Source: Porogramme epimiltina (taxonomy: Eukaryota > Basidiomycota > Agaricomycetes > Polyporales > Polyporaceae). From it: 64,000 bases of DNA. The translations under genes and the position numbers were made by a program. Positions 12,948-26,654 of this stretch are shown here, in pieces. How positions within the stretch are numbered: the first letter of the stretch is position 1; the number at the start of each line of letters is the position of its first letter. Below the pieces are notes generated by a model that had not been told where the DNA came from, did not search any database, and saw only the letters and a program-made list of their open reading frames with translations. The stretch lies in NCBI GenBank assembly GCA_900155495.1, contig FTLJ01000444.1, forward strand, positions 1-64,000, in the 5' to 3' direction.

Positions 12948-14229
12948 CTACGCCTCCTTGGGCTTGTTCCACGGGCCGGCGTCGCTGAGGGAGCAGCCGC
13001 CAGTGCACTGGCAAGTGCCGCCGAACTCCTTGGGAAGGCTCTCAGCGGGGATCTGGGTGAGGAGCTTGTCCTTGTATCCGGAGCCGAGGATGTCGATCTT
13101 GGCGACGGTGGCCTCGTCGAGCCAGGGCTTGATGAACGTCCAGACGGTGGAGAAGGCCCAGGGGGCGTTGATGATGTAGAACCGGCCCATCGTCTCGGGG
13201 TAGCGGTCCTGGCCGATCTTGGCGGCCTGCATGACGTAGTCCTTGACGCGGTAGAAGTTGCCGAGCGAGACGTTCTGGAGGTCGAGGATCGTGCAGGACG
13301 TCTCGACGGGGTGGCCGACGGCGGCGGCGCACGCGGGGAGGCGCTCGTGCAGGAACTTCTCGTACTCGTACACGAGCCGCTGCAGCTGCCGCTCCTGCGT
13401 CGTGAGCGCGTAGAGGGCCTTGATGTCGAGCAGCCCGAGGCGCTCGATGTAGAGCGGGCGGCCGTCCTGCGGGCAGCGGAGGCGGAGGCGGTGTGCGACA
13501 CGGGGCGGTGGGCGCAGCGCGGGGCGGCGGTGTCGGGGAACGTGGGCACAGGGGCGGGGCGCAGCAGCAAAAGCAATGACACAACGGTCAGCACACGGCC
13601 GCAGCGCGCGCAGAGGCGGGGGCGGGCGGGCGACGCACCTTGTCTGTTTTGTGGTAGTACTGCGGGTAGTACTTGTCGACCTGCTCCTTCTCCTTGAAGT
13701 CAAAGTTCCTGGCGGGGCGCGTGAGCGGGAATGGAAAATGCACGCGGGCGGGGGGGAGCTCACTTCATGAGGTCGTCCACGCCGAACTCGACCCGCCACG
13801 CCTCGCATTCGAGCAGCATCTGCTTCGCCTTCTCGACGTCGAACCGCCGCGCGCGGAGGAACCTGCGGCAGAAAACGAGGCATCAGCGTCCATCGCACAT
13901 CGTCCATCGCACATCGGTCGGCACCATCGCACGTCGCCCAGCGCCCGGCGTCCAGCATTCGCCGGCGGGCGCACCGCCCGCCCCCGCGCCAGCTGGCATC
14001 CAGCAAAGCGGGTGGCGAACGGGCACACGACGACCGTGGACGGCGCACGGATACCCACTCACCTGAGCAGCGTCGGGTCGTCCATGCGCTCGGGGACGAA
14101 CTTGCCCGCGTCCTGGACCTCCTTCTTGAGCCGCTCGAGCGCGGCCTGCTGCTCGGGGGTGAGGTTGCCCACGCGGCCGGGGAGGGGCTTGTACGTGCCC
14201 GAGGGGGCTGGGGTGGCGGCCGAGCTCAT
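12948..14229 (-). CDS. SEC14: Sec14 phosphatidylinositol/phosphatidylcholine transfer protein
   Basis: This is a cytosolic lipid transfer protein needed for Golgi export and PI4P signalling. It starts MSSAATPAPSGTYKPLPGRV; the CRAL-TRIO N-terminal helices follow (LTPEQQAALERLKKEV, TLLRFLRARRFDVEKAKQML), then the lipid-binding domain: DGRPLYIERLG, LVYEYEKFLHERLPACAA, CTILDLQNVSLGNFY, ETMGRFYIINAPWAFS, TVWTFIKPWLDEATVAKI and LPKEFGGTCQC, with the stop at 12948. The motif order and length match yeast Sec14 very well. Several short introns are present; one in the region 13480-13640 is longer than its neighbours. It is convergent with actin. Confidence 0.95.
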
Positions 14230-15234
14230 CTTGCTAGCAGAGTGCGAGTCGATTGGATTTGGCGTTATCAGCGTGTGCGGGGCCGGGGGGCGTGCGTGCG
14301 TCTCGCGGGGCGGTCTGTCGTCTACGGGGGTGGGCTGGGTGTGTCTTCTGGCGGTGCGGGGGGCAGATGGGGGTATCGGACGAGTGGTGGGAGGTGCTGG
14401 GCTGGTGGACTGGCGGGGGAGGGACGTGGAGCGTGGCCGTATATGGGATCCGATCTCGGCTCGGCGCCTCTTCCAAAATGCTCATCCTGCGCCCCCAAGC
14501 CGCCCGATAAATAAACACTTCCTTGGATCTCATCCTCTCCCACATTCAGGCACACCGCCCCGCCCGCACCCCGCAGCCGCACGCGACCACGCACGCCTCC
14601 TGGTCTGTTTGCATCACACCGCGCCCGCGTCGCATCGTCAGAGGGGATAGAGATGGAGATGTCTCGTGTACTGCTACAAACACTTTTGATTAACTGATGT
14701 ACAGAGCCTGGGGTCGCAAGTTGAGTCGCGACATGCACCGGGCTCGCGGCGCGAGGAATACACTACTCGTCTCGTCTCGTCGGGATCGGCTGTGTGGTCT
14801 GATGAGGGGGGCAATAGCCGGCGGGGCCGCCGCGGGTGAGGTGCTACTGTACGGTGGGCGTGCGGAGAGGCGACGCCGGCCAGTCATGGTCATATGGCTG
14901 GCGGATATGGGAGGATTGGGGTTAGGACGTGTGGCAGGGCGAACTAGGTGGTTGGGGGATGTGCGGATCGGGAGGATAAGGGAATTAGGTGGGGGTGGGG
15001 GGCAACGCAACGGGGCAATATGGGCGTGCAGGTTGAAGTGCAGTGGTCGTGAGCAGTAAACGAGTGGCAAAGATGTACAGGACGCAGAATCCAACGTTAC
15101 CAATGAGGAGAGAGGCGTTGACGGTTATAAGCGTGTCGCAGAGGGGGCAAAGGCGGGGGGCCAAATCAGGTGCACAGATTAAAGTAGCCAGCAGAACGTG
15201 AGGGGAGAAAAGGACGGGGTGGCGGGCAGGCATA
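14230..15234. other. Intergenic region SEC14 / EMG1
   Basis: About 1 kb between the SEC14 start and the EMG1 stop. It should hold the SEC14 promoter on its left side and the EMG1 3' UTR on its right. Open frames on both strands look like GC-rich chance frames. Confidence 0.45.
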
Positions 15235-16728
15235 TCAGACAATGTCCCAGAGCTCTTCCAGCGCACAACAGAACTACACAGCACCCCCACTGGTCAGTCG
15301 CGAGCCTCAACGCGTGCACGCCGCCATCACGCACCTTGCCGCACGCGACCGACGCGCTGAGCGGATACTCGCTTATCGAGATCTTGTGGTCCACGACGCC
15401 GTCCGCGAAGTCGTCCTTGCCGCGCGCCATCGCGCCGACGAAGACCGCGATGTTGTGAGTCTCCGGCAGCGTAGGCAGATACTTGGACAGCCGGGTCGTC
15501 TCCGCATCCCCGGAAAGTGCTATGCGGCGGATCCCGTCAGAGTCAGCGGCACAGCGTGTGTGGGGAAAAGGAAAGCACACGTACTGAGCTTGATCGTGTT
15601 CGCGGGGAGGTGGTCCGTGACGGGGTTCTGTACGTACAACGATACGTGAGCGAGCGATCGATGGCCCGAGCCCCGACCCGCGTACCTTGATCACCTTGAG
15701 CAGCTTTTCGGGGCCATTCACACCGCGGATCGAGAGCTTGTGCAGCAGTTGCACTGGGCCGCGCGCAATAAAATTTTCAGCCTCGCGAGAAGGGCATGCA
15801 TGGACCAAAACGCAACGCACCCATGAGCCCGCTAAACCGCTTGAAGGTGCGCGGGATGCGGACGTGGGGGTTGACCTCGATGAGGACGCCCTTGGCGGTG
15901 TGGATGTAGACTTGAAGGAGCCCGGCCTTGTTGAGCGGAGAGTCGAGGAGGGTCAAGAGGCACTGTGCACACAGGGGCGCCGACGTTGAGCCCCTCCGCA
16001 CTACCTGGGTCGCGCGCAGAAAATTGACGAGAAGCACGCACCTGGTGAGTGATGTCCGGACGGGCGTCGGCGATGTCCCTGCCGGTCTTGGCGAGGATGC
16101 CCTGGTGGTCGTCGCAGTTGAGGAGAGCGTACTTGACATCGCCCTCGCGGCCGTTCTTGCCCCTGCCGGCGGTGCTGACGCGGTAGGCCTCAAGGCAGGC
16201 CTGCTCGAGGATAACGTATAGGCGGCGCTGGGTGGAGTTGGGGCCTGCCTTGGGGACGTGGGCCTGGACGGGGAGCATGAGCGGGTTGGCCTGCTGCTTG
16301 AGGGGGTTGTTGGAGGTCGGCTGCTGTTGCTGCATTTTTCGTGCCTTGGAGGACGGGAGGGGGCGGGTGGGACGCTCGTTGATTTTGGACTCTGCGAGAA
16401 CGGCGGTGCCGGCGGCGAGTGCGTGGGCAGGATGGGCGGTGGTGGTGGAGGAGAGAGAGGCGGAGTCGATCTGCATGGCATCTGGGTGAATTGGCGTTGG
16501 TGCTTCCTTTTCGGTCCCATCCTCGTCGTCGTCGCTGGAATCGTCGGACGAGGACTCGGCCGCCCGCTTGTCGAGCACCCGCCGGTCCGTCGGGGGCGTC
16601 GACTTGGGCCGCGCGGGCACATCGTGCAGCAGCGACGCAGAGAGCTGCTCAACGGGGGACACCACTGGGCGCGTGATATTCCCCGAATGGCGACGGCGGC
16701 GGGGGGCAGCGGCGGAAGCGGGCGACAT
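15235..16728 (-). CDS. EMG1: Emg1/Nep1 18S rRNA pseudouridine N1-methyltransferase
   Basis: This SPOUT-fold enzyme methylates a hypermodified pseudouridine of 18S rRNA and helps assemble the small ribosomal subunit in the nucleolus. The chosen start (16728) gives [16 protein letters not shown]; a farther in-frame ATG at 16890 would add a low-complexity Ser/Pro stretch and is less likely. The first about 170 residues are disordered and acidic/Ser-rich. The catalytic part follows: [122 protein letters not shown] and the C-terminal ELWDIV. The last small exon starts just upstream with [12 protein letters not shown]. Gene order is FUR1, EMG1, SEC14 on the minus strand. Confidence 0.93.
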
Positions 16729-17233
16729 GGCGGGGACGGGGGCGACGGGGGGCGGGGCGAGGACGGGACGCAGGAGGCAGGAAGGAGGGGAGAAAAGAAA
16801 GAATGAAGAGGGAGATGGAGGCAAGGAATAAGAAGAGGGCAGGGAGGGCAGCGCGCGGTCGGCTGGATGTACGGCCACCTCCTCACCCACACAGTCGTCT
16901 CACTCGCTCGGAGCCTGCTCTCACGACACAATCGGCTCCGCGCTCCGAACCTCGTCCTCGTCCTCCTCGACGTCGCCCTCTTTGATATATAGCACGCGCA
17001 TTACCTGCGCATGGCGCCCCGCCTCCCCCGTCGCCCCACCTGTCACCCAGTGCAAATCCCGCAATGTAGCATTGTCTACATACGTCCTCGTATCCGTACA
17101 CTTTGCCCCTGCCAGGTCTGACTCGAGACCGCCATCGTACACGCTCCCTGCTCCTTCTTCACCCCATTTTATTCTTATCGTCCGCATGGCACTCCCCAAC
17201 CCGAGTGCCAGAGTCCGAGGGGCACGTACATGC
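16729..17233. other. Intergenic region EMG1 / FUR1
   Basis: 505 bp between the EMG1 start and the FUR1 stop. A minus-strand open frame of 126 codons (17301-16921) crosses it and overlaps the last FUR1 intron and exon. It reads rather protein-like ([25 protein letters not shown]) but has no recognised family, so I treat it as unproven. Confidence 0.4.
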
Positions 17234-18517
<1,284 letters not shown>

Positions 18518-19534
18518 GTTGTGTGTGGATGCGGGCGTGCTCGAGGTAGGGGCGAGGGTTGTGGTTGTGTAGAGTGTAGAGGCCTTCGTGGCAGACGTTA
18601 GTATTGCGGGCGCACAGCGAGGGAGGGCGTCCTGTGTCGCTCGGGGAGGGTGTTCTTGTCGGGGCTTGCTGTTCAGAGCAGGCTGCTAAAAGCACAGTAG
18701 GGGAGGCCCTGGTCCGGCGTCCGATCGAGTTGAGTCGACGCCTAAAGGATTTGCAAGGGTTCAGAGATATCGATACAGCGTGCGCGCGGCGTGGACGTCC
18801 GGCGGGGTCGTGGATGAGGAGCAAGGAGCTCGGGCGGAAGACGGGCGTAGCGGAGGGCGGGGGCGAGCCCGGTCTTTAAGTACCTGGCTGTCCATGTCGA
18901 CCTCCTAGCCGCCGATCGCAGGGTCATCAGGTACATCCCTCTCTCTCCTCGTCGCCAGTCCCACTCGTCCGCGGACACAAGAAGACGGCGCGCAGCGCGC
19001 GTGGTTATCTTGTATCGCTCGCCATCTGGGCGGACGCCGCCAGGAGTGCGCGCCGCGACCTCCATTCAGCGTGCCGGGTTATCGCGCGAGTGAGGACGGC
19101 GCGCACAGCGGGCGCGCCAGATCGCGTCATTCCATACCCGGCCTCCAGTCGATCGTGCAGATTGGGTCGTGTGATGCGCATTTGGGGCGGCTTCTTGCAA
19201 GTAGGGGTGGTCTGCTGTGAAGGCGAGTGCGCGAAAGGAGGTACGGCGGAAACATCAAACGGCACCACTAGGTAATGTGTGTACAAAAACGTCTGAGCGG
19301 TAACAGCGACGAGATGGGACGTCACAATGCTAAACAGGCTGCTTGTTCAGTATGGATACACATTACATACGCGCATAAAAAGGGTCATGTCGTGAGCGTG
19401 CATGTCTGTAGGCAGTCCGAGTCGTCTGCGCGTGGTCTATCGACAGTTCATCTCCAACGCCAGAGCGCAAGCGAGAAGGATGTTCGTCAACGTTATCAAG
19501 TAAGCAATGTCCGTATTCCGCACCACAGCGACCT
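18518..19534. other. Intergenic region FUR1 / exo-glucanase
   Basis: About 1 kb between the FUR1 start and the glucanase stop. It should hold the FUR1 promoter on its left side. No gene, repeat or RNA is supported. Confidence 0.45.
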
Positions 19535-22183
19535 TCACGCAGGTGTAGTAGTGGCAGGAGGTGGGGTTGTCGGAGACGTCGCAGCGCTATCCGTCGCCGT
19601 CGCGCCCCCACACACCGCCGCCGTCGAGCCTACCGGCGGGCCCCACGCGTTCGGATACACACACCCCGCGATAGGGGCCGCCGCCAGGCTCGTGTCCTGA
19701 GCGTCCGCCCACCCGTCACCGCCCGAGACCGTCGCGGCGGTGAAGACCGGCGTGGGTAGCGTCACCGGCGCACTCGTCGCCGTGAACATTGGCAACTGTG
19801 CGGGATCCTCGCCGTTGACATTCGAGATTTGCGGCGGCGGGTACTGAGAGAACGACTCGAGCGCCGTCGCGGCGATCGTCCCCGCACCAGAGCCGCCCGT
19901 CTGCCACGACTGGTAGCTGCCGTTAAAGGGGACGTTCTGAGCAAAGCCAAGAGACTCGCAGAAGCCCTGGGACTCGCGCGGATCGGTGGGCATCCAACCT
20001 GGGCGGCGGAATTAAGGGCAACGATATGTGGAAGCAGAAGAATCGACCGTACCATTCTCAAGGCCAAGCTGATACGACCAGAAGGGAGCTTCAACCTTCC
20101 CCGTCAGGGACGAGTTCCCGACTTTCCACGTCCAGTAGAACCATCCGGGCTGGTGCATCCCATCCATCTGAGACAGCACGAAGTTCTTGATTGCGGTCTT
20201 CGTATCTTGGGTCCAGCTCTGATAGTCGTCCCACGGGGTGCAGTCAACCGTCGTTGGATCCGGGCCGACGTTCAACACCCATTTGCCGCAGTTGTTGATC
20301 GCCCCGCTGAACTCGCCCGACAGTGTAATGCCAAAGGTGCTTTGAGACTGGTTGTTGATAAATGCCTGACAGCCAACTTGTGGCCAGTAGTCAAGAGGGT
20401 GATCGAAGTCTCCACCGAAAGCAACATAGGGGTGAGTGTCGAGAATGATGCGCTGACATCTTCATCAGTCACGGAAGAACAGGTCAGCGGCGAAGGACAT
20501 ACATCTGAGCCAGGCAAGAAGTCTGCCCACGAACCCGTCCCCTGGAAGCCGTCATGGATGACGATGTAGGCGCCTTTGCCAATGCCAGTCTACAAAGAGC
20601 AAGTTCAGACAAGGGAAGGTCGCAACGGCCGTATTGTGGCTTACTATCTCACGGATTATGTCGTGACTTTGCAAGTAGCTATATCGCGATCCTGTTAGGT
20701 TTACCCTCTGAACATCTAAAAAGAAATGCACACTCACAACCGGGTCAGCTGGTCTCGGCCAATAATACCCAGAAGCGGCTCATTAATGACCCCAAACATC
20801 TGCACGACATCTTCGTACTCCTTCTGGGAGATAAACTCGGCGATGTACCGGATATAGTCCATCGTGCGCTGCGCATTCGCGATGCCCATGTACCCGTTCA
20901 GGAAGTTGATAAGCCCGAGCCGGCCCGAGTGGTTGTAGCCGTTCTGCGACCCGGGCACCGTGTGCAGCTCGAGATACACGCGGATTCCGTACTTGCGCGC
21001 CCACTGCAGCGCGAGCAGGACGTAGTCCCACGCCTTCTTCTCGAGGAACGGTTCGCCCGGCCACGTCTCGACCGCCCAGTAAGGGACGGGCAGACGGATC
21101 CAGTTCAGGCCTGCGCCGGCTATCTGCGCGAAGTCTTGCTCGGTCTACGATGACGGCACACGGTCAGGATGTCGTCACCGAGGCGTGGGCGAGCGAGCCA
21201 AAGGAGCAGAAGTATAACTCACAATGAAGGTCTTGTAGTGTTCTTCTATTTGCTCAATGCCGCCGCCGTCGCTCGTGTCGTTGATCATCGCGACGCTCAA
21301 ACTCCATTCGTCCACGACGAGGCCGCCTGGGAGGGCCGGGCTCGGTGTCGAATTCTGGTACTTCTCGAACAGGGAAGGTGCGATGAACGGCTCGAGCACG
21401 AGCCAGCCTCCCAGGTTCACGCCGCGGATCTGGTCGTTGAAGTAGTCCCACGACTCGTTCAGCGCGGGCGTGAAGGACTGCGCCCGCGCTCCGTTGTTGA
21501 ACGGGTCCCTCGGGTCATCCACCCCTACGGCGATGGAGCGCACAGGGGCGCGTGCGGGTCAGCGATGATGTCACGACGTCAGAAAGGACAAATGCGGACG
21601 CACATGTGCCGCCGAACGGATTCCTATACGTGAACGAGGTGCCGTCCGCGAGCTGGATGACAGACCCGTCACCCCCTGTGGTCGCGCCGGTTGGGGACTC
21701 TGGGTTTGACCCGGGACTGCTGCTGCTGCTGCTGCCCGGCCCCGCGCTAGAGCTTGATCCTGACTTCTTCTTAATGACGGTAAAGAAGATTGGGAGGAAG
21801 ACCGCGAGGAAGATGACGATAATCGCTGCTGCTGCGACACCGAGCCATAGTAACCGCCGCCTGCGTACTGGGGTTGCCACCGGCTTTTCTGACATTGCAG
21901 CCCCGGGGTTGAGAGGTGCATCCGATGCTTGCCGACGGTCATGCTCGGATAGGACCGGACGCGAAGGTAGGGCTGGGGTGCCCGGTGGGAGCCCGGTATA
22001 GGAGTTCTGGGCGGGAGTAGAGAAGGGATTGGTGTACGGGGTTGCAGGTGTGCCAGGTGTCTCGACGCCGAGGTTCATAGGCTCGGGAAGCGGAGTAGAG
22101 AGAAGGCTGGCGTTGTGCGAAGGAGCTGCGGAATCCCTGAAGGGAGAGGGGCCATTGAAGTCTTCTCGAGATCCTGAAGCCAT
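19535..22183 (-). CDS. Membrane-anchored GH5 exo-1,3-beta-glucanase
   Basis: A glycoside hydrolase family 5 (subfamily 9-like) glucan 1,3-beta-glucosidase acting on cell-wall beta-glucan. The first about 110 residues are cytosolic and Pro/Ser-rich and end in RRRR; a transmembrane helix follows at about 111-137 (LLWLGVAAAAIIVIFLAVFL...), then a Ser/Gly-rich stalk, a type II topology usual for basidiomycete Exg proteins. The catalytic domain shows GVNLGGWLVLEPFI, LNWIRLPVPYW, YLELHTVPGSQNGYNHSGR, the acid/base glutamate in MFGVINEPLLG, DTHPYVAFGG, and the nucleophile glutamate in ITLSGEFSGAINNCGKW. WKVGNSSLTGKVEAPFWSY and a Thr/Pro-rich tail end the protein. Both catalytic glutamates are present, so it should be active. 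Short introns split the catalytic domain. Confidence 0.93.
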
Positions 22184-23426
22184 GGGCGTCGGAGGGCAGG
22201 CCTGGACGGAAGGAGTGGGGGCAGCGGGAGCACGAGAGGAAGACAGTGTGGTAGCGGCATGTCGGGCTGAAAAGCAAACGGAACGAGGGGCGTCTGCGTG
22301 CCGGCGAGAACGCTAATGATAGCTGAGAGCGGTGGCCGAGAAGGGATGATAAGAATACTACGGCCTGGGGGGACCGCGGGCGCATTCACGCGGACGGCCG
22401 GGGGAAGGCGTGGAGTGGGCGGCTTCGCGATCAACATCGGTGCGCTCTGGGAGCGCACGCTTGTGCGAGGTGCATTCACCAAAGACGCCGTGCGGCATGT
22501 CTCTAGGGCGGATACAGTGAGGAAATGATAAGACGGGCTCGAACAGACCGCGGGGAGAAAGCGCGGGGCGTCATTGACGAGACCCCGGGCGGTGTTGAGG
22601 CCGGCGTGACGGGCACGAGAGAGCGCGATGGAGAGGGAGGCCGGTGCGGTTTAAAATTCGATGCCCGTATGTAACCTAGGGCGATGGGGATGCGGGGTTG
22701 TTGCCGCTTGCGGCGAGATAAGGTTCGAACACCGAGCAAGGTTCTGACCACGAGGGCTCGACCTGTATAGCCCTACGAAAAGAGGGCTCTAGAGTCGGCA
22801 ATGGAGTTGCGCTCAGCCTGACAATGACGGCAGTGGAGAAAGACGGCGACTGCGTACCGAGACTGGTGTATGAGTGCCAGACGTACGGGGCAGAGCTACA
22901 CGAGGACGTTGATAACGAGCAAGAAGAGGAAGTCTCAGAATCAACGCAGCAGCAGATCATGGGCGTCGGACATGAAGGCGAGAAGGAAAGCGCAACTCGC
23001 CAAATGATGGGGTAGACGAAATGAACCGTTCATCCCACAACGGATCACTCGGGTCCGTCTTTCTCGGGGTTCCTCAAGCCTCAACGTCAACGCCTAAGCA
23101 GCACTTGGCCTACTCTCGATCTCGACTAGTGCCTCACTAACACCCACGTTTCTTCTAGTGATCTTGCTGGAACCTACACCTACACCTGTTCGTTCATGGC
23201 TTAACTACTTATATATTCCTGGGCGAAAGACATTCTGATCCTGTCGTTTTGGGCTACGACGGAACTACTATGACGACTAGCGTCTGGGAAATGACATTAC
23301 AGCCTCTTTACAAGCGATGATGAGCACAAATCCTATGTCTTGGACTGATAAACTCTCAAAAAATTGAATCCGATTTGTGCCTGGTTGAGAAAGCTCATGC
23401 GCGTTAGACTGGCGGAACGCTCGCTG
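22184..23426. other. Intergenic region exo-glucanase / F-box gene
   Basis: About 1.2 kb between the glucanase start and the F-box stop. It should hold the glucanase promoter and 5' UTR. Small open frames exist on both strands but none shows domain character. Confidence 0.4.
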
Positions 23427-25176
23427 TCATAACGGGGGAAGGGAGGCTCGGACGCACCGGAAGGCTTCGTAAGGCCCAAATCCATCGATGGTGGCGTAGT
23501 CCACATAGTACCTTCACGGTTAGCGAGGATCAGCCACACGTCCTCCCAGCGGTCGCGGGTCGCCACTTACATGACTGTCACTTTGACGAGCTTCTCCAGC
23601 CTCGTCTTGACCGCCGCGACGTCCGCCCCGTCCGCACAAACCGCTCCCTTGAACACGACCTCCCGCAGCGGCACGCCCCTCTCCGCGCGGACCTCCAGCA
23701 GGTGCACCACCGCGTCTGTCGTTGGCCCGTCGAGGATCATGTGGAATATGATGAGCTTCTGCAAGCAGGGCGCGGGCGGCCGCCCGTCCGACGCCGTGAG
23801 GCCCATCAGCACGGCAAAGACGTCTGCAAACATCTCGAGCACGCGCGCGTCCCCCGTCCGATACGGGTCGTTGGGGCCGAAGTCCAGGTCTTCCAGGCGC
23901 GGGAACCACGCCAGGGACTCGTCCCACATCGCGGTCGAGATGTGGTGAAGGCGGTCGTAGGAGACGCGGAAGGAGCGTATGGGCGACGACGCAAAGGGGC
24001 TGAGGACGGCCTTCCACGTCGCGGGTTCGAGGTTGGGATTTTGCGGTATGTCGCCTGTGACCGAGATCCTGTTGTACATCCAGGTACTGCGGTCCTCGAA
24101 GTAGAGGTGGATACCGGAGCGCGCATACGCCACTAGCTCTACGTGTGTGCAGTACCACAATGCGGCCTTCATCGTGGAGTATATTGGGGCGAGGAGAGAA
24201 ATGGGATCCTCAGTCTCCCCTCGTTGGGTGACGAAGGTGGCGTGGACCTCAATGCACGACTGAGATGGCCTGGTGCATATGCGTTCCCACATTGGTTTGG
24301 TATACGCATACCGCCCTGTGAGCAAGAGGGTTTGCAGTTTTGGAAGGACGACTGGGGCGAGTTCGGCTGTACGGGAATCCTGGAGGATGACGTCTCGGGG
24401 GGTAAAGGCATCATCCATGATCAAACGGAGTTCTTCCAGATCCGGAGACGCGCGTACGATCTGGAGGAAAGTGGCTACAGGAAGCACCGCTTTAGGCCTC
24501 ATGAGGGTAAGTTTACGGAGTGCCGTATACATGGTCGACGTCCAAGGAAAGTAGAATCCATTGAGTGACAGGGCCTGGAGCCGCGGAAATGAGTGGCGTT
24601 GGAAGACCGGGACGGCGGCAGATTGCACAGAGGGGGTGGTCATCTGGAGACCGAGCGTCTCGAGGTTGGTCATGTGTGGAACGTGAGGGGCAAGGGCGGT
24701 CCACGCAAACGAGAAGGCGTCTTTGCCCGAGTGGGACGATAGCACAAGGAAGAGTGTCCGGAATGAAGAGGAGTGGGGAAGGACCAGACGAAGCACATTG
24801 TGGCATGCTGGCTGGGTCACAGTGAGGGATAGTGAAACCGATATCGGTGTGCACGCCGCGCGGTTGAGCGAGGCGGACAACCAGGGGGATATGGTTCCAC
24901 CCTCTCTCATCCGCGCGATGGTCGTCCAAAGCTTGGCAGAGGAAATGGCGACCGCCCGCCAGTGGCGGCACACCCAGGTGACATGAGCCCAGTCAGCGAA
25001 AATCGAGAAGTCCGGCCAGCCGACCAGGTCTTGGACCAACTCGAAGATGTAGGCGAGGATCTCGGAAGGGAGAGCGTTCACGGTGAGTCGTGAACACTAC
25101 ACAAACGGCGTGAGCCCAGAGTTAAAGGTTATCTTGAAGGACTCACCGCTGTAACGACTTCTTGGTAACTCTCCAT
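23427..25176 (-). CDS. F-box domain protein
   Basis: A probable SCF ubiquitin-ligase substrate adaptor. Three exons fit: 25176-25147 (MESYQEVVTA), 25096-23571 and 23511-23427, giving about 546 residues. The F-box lies right after the start: VNALPSEILAYIFELVQDL, then AHVTWVCRHWRAVAISSAKLW. The rest is a leucine-rich, irregular repeat region typical of the large Agaricomycete F-box family (LETLGLQM, LEELRLIMDD, LEDLDFGP). The last intron (23512-23570) has a good GTAAGT donor; if it is not spliced, the protein stops at 23567 after VTVM. With splicing it continues MYYVDYATIDGFGPYEAF and stops at 23427. Its target is unknown. Confidence 0.8.
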
Positions 25177-26654
25177 AGTAGCTCGATGTTGCATAATTTT
25201 CGACCCACCATAAACAAGGGTCACGCTGAGCACGGTGCAACGAACGAAGGGGTGTCAGAGGGGATGCAGGATGTTGAGGAACTACGAAACTTACGCGGTA
25301 AGAAATATGGAGGGTGTGCGCCTGCTCTACCACTGAAGAGTGGTTCTCGGTGGGACGTCGGTAGTTGCCTGTATAGACTATGCGAGATGTTATATATGGG
25401 ACCCCATATTGTCGACTGCGGCCCGGAAGGAGTTGGGTTCTTGACGGTATTGCATCCACGTTGTCAACTCTGTTCCCAGGCTAGCGATCTTGTGGTGATG
25501 GCGACGTAGTCAGCACATTGCAACCAACGGCGCAAGACAATGAGTGTGGGTGGGATGGACATGAGAAGGAGGAAAGACTAAAGCGTAGCGCATGGGGTAG
25601 GCAGACCTCAGAACAGCAGCGTGAATTGGGTCCCCCAAAGAGCTAAATCTTGCAGAAGCGCTGAGTCAGGTTTAGAAGCCGAAGACGTGCGCGGCTTGTC
25701 GCCGCGTCGCGGGTAAGATCCTATGCATCATAACTAGTATGCACAATATTCGGTTTTTACGGATGCGACCGGAGCGCAATCTAGTTTGTCCGGAGCACAG
25801 CTCTTGCTGCTACGTTGAGTACTACGCACCGCAGTTAGTTTGGGCACCAGAAAACTTCTCAGTGGCTCGAAGAGGGATGCGTGTGGTTACTCTTGAAGGA
25901 TTCCAAACATTCGGGAACCAATGGGACTTTGACGCACTTAAGTGTTGACGTGTGCTCCGTTGCCCGGGGGGCCGCATGAGACCGGCTGAGGAGAATATGA
26001 ACATCCCACAAGGCGGGTATATCCGTGGGCACCTCCGAGCCGTACTTACTCGGTGGGGGCTTTGCTATGCATTATGTCGTCGGAGGTAAATGTGGGACCG
26101 GAGACCTCCGAGCCGGAGAAGACCAAGTGTGGGCGCCCAGTGGACCACGGAAGCGCTGGACTACGCTCGATCGCCAGTGGCAAGCGCCTAGCACCAGTCA
26201 CGCGCACGCAGGGCCCGGCGCCCCGTCCGCACATCCCACGCCGACTGTCCAAGCTCAAGCTTCAAGGCTTACTACCACCAAGTGGCATCCCCGTATAGCT
26301 GCCCTGAGCCTTTTTCATGAAGCGCTTCCCCCCAAATATGATCAAAATTCCTCCATTCAAACGTATCGCCTTGGCCATGGTCTCCGTGTTCCGGAACTGT
26401 AGTTGAACGTATTATGGCATAATAGGTGACAACGATGAAACTTGAAGCCCAAGTCGCTGCGGCGAGTGTCAAGATAGGTTTAACGTGCGCCTGGTTGTTG
26501 TGAAAAGTCGACTGAGGGGCCGACATAGCTAGGCAGTGAGACCGAGACAGCAACTACGCCGACCATGAGGCTTCTTCAGTGCTAGCCCCCCAGATAATGT
26601 ACCTGAGGTTCCTGGTAGGTGGAGGATTCCGAATTCCCCCTGCGTGATCCTGCC
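25177..26654. other. Gene-poor stretch before the acetyltransferase cluster
   Basis: About 1.5 kb with no recognised gene. Small open frames occur, including a minus-strand one at 26272-26553 with a possible hydrophobic helix (WASSFIVVTYYAII), but nothing places it in a family. The F-box promoter should be at the left end. Confidence 0.4.

Noticed and set aside
16729..16890. N-terminal extension of Emg1 from an upstream ATG
   Set aside because: The added residues are a simple Ser/Pro/Phe-rich string typical of a translated 5' UTR; the ATG at 16728 gives a normal start.
22700..22790. tRNA-like GGTTCGAAC in the region upstream of the glucanase
   Set aside because: The flanking bases do not pair as a T-stem on either strand and no acceptor or anticodon arm was found.
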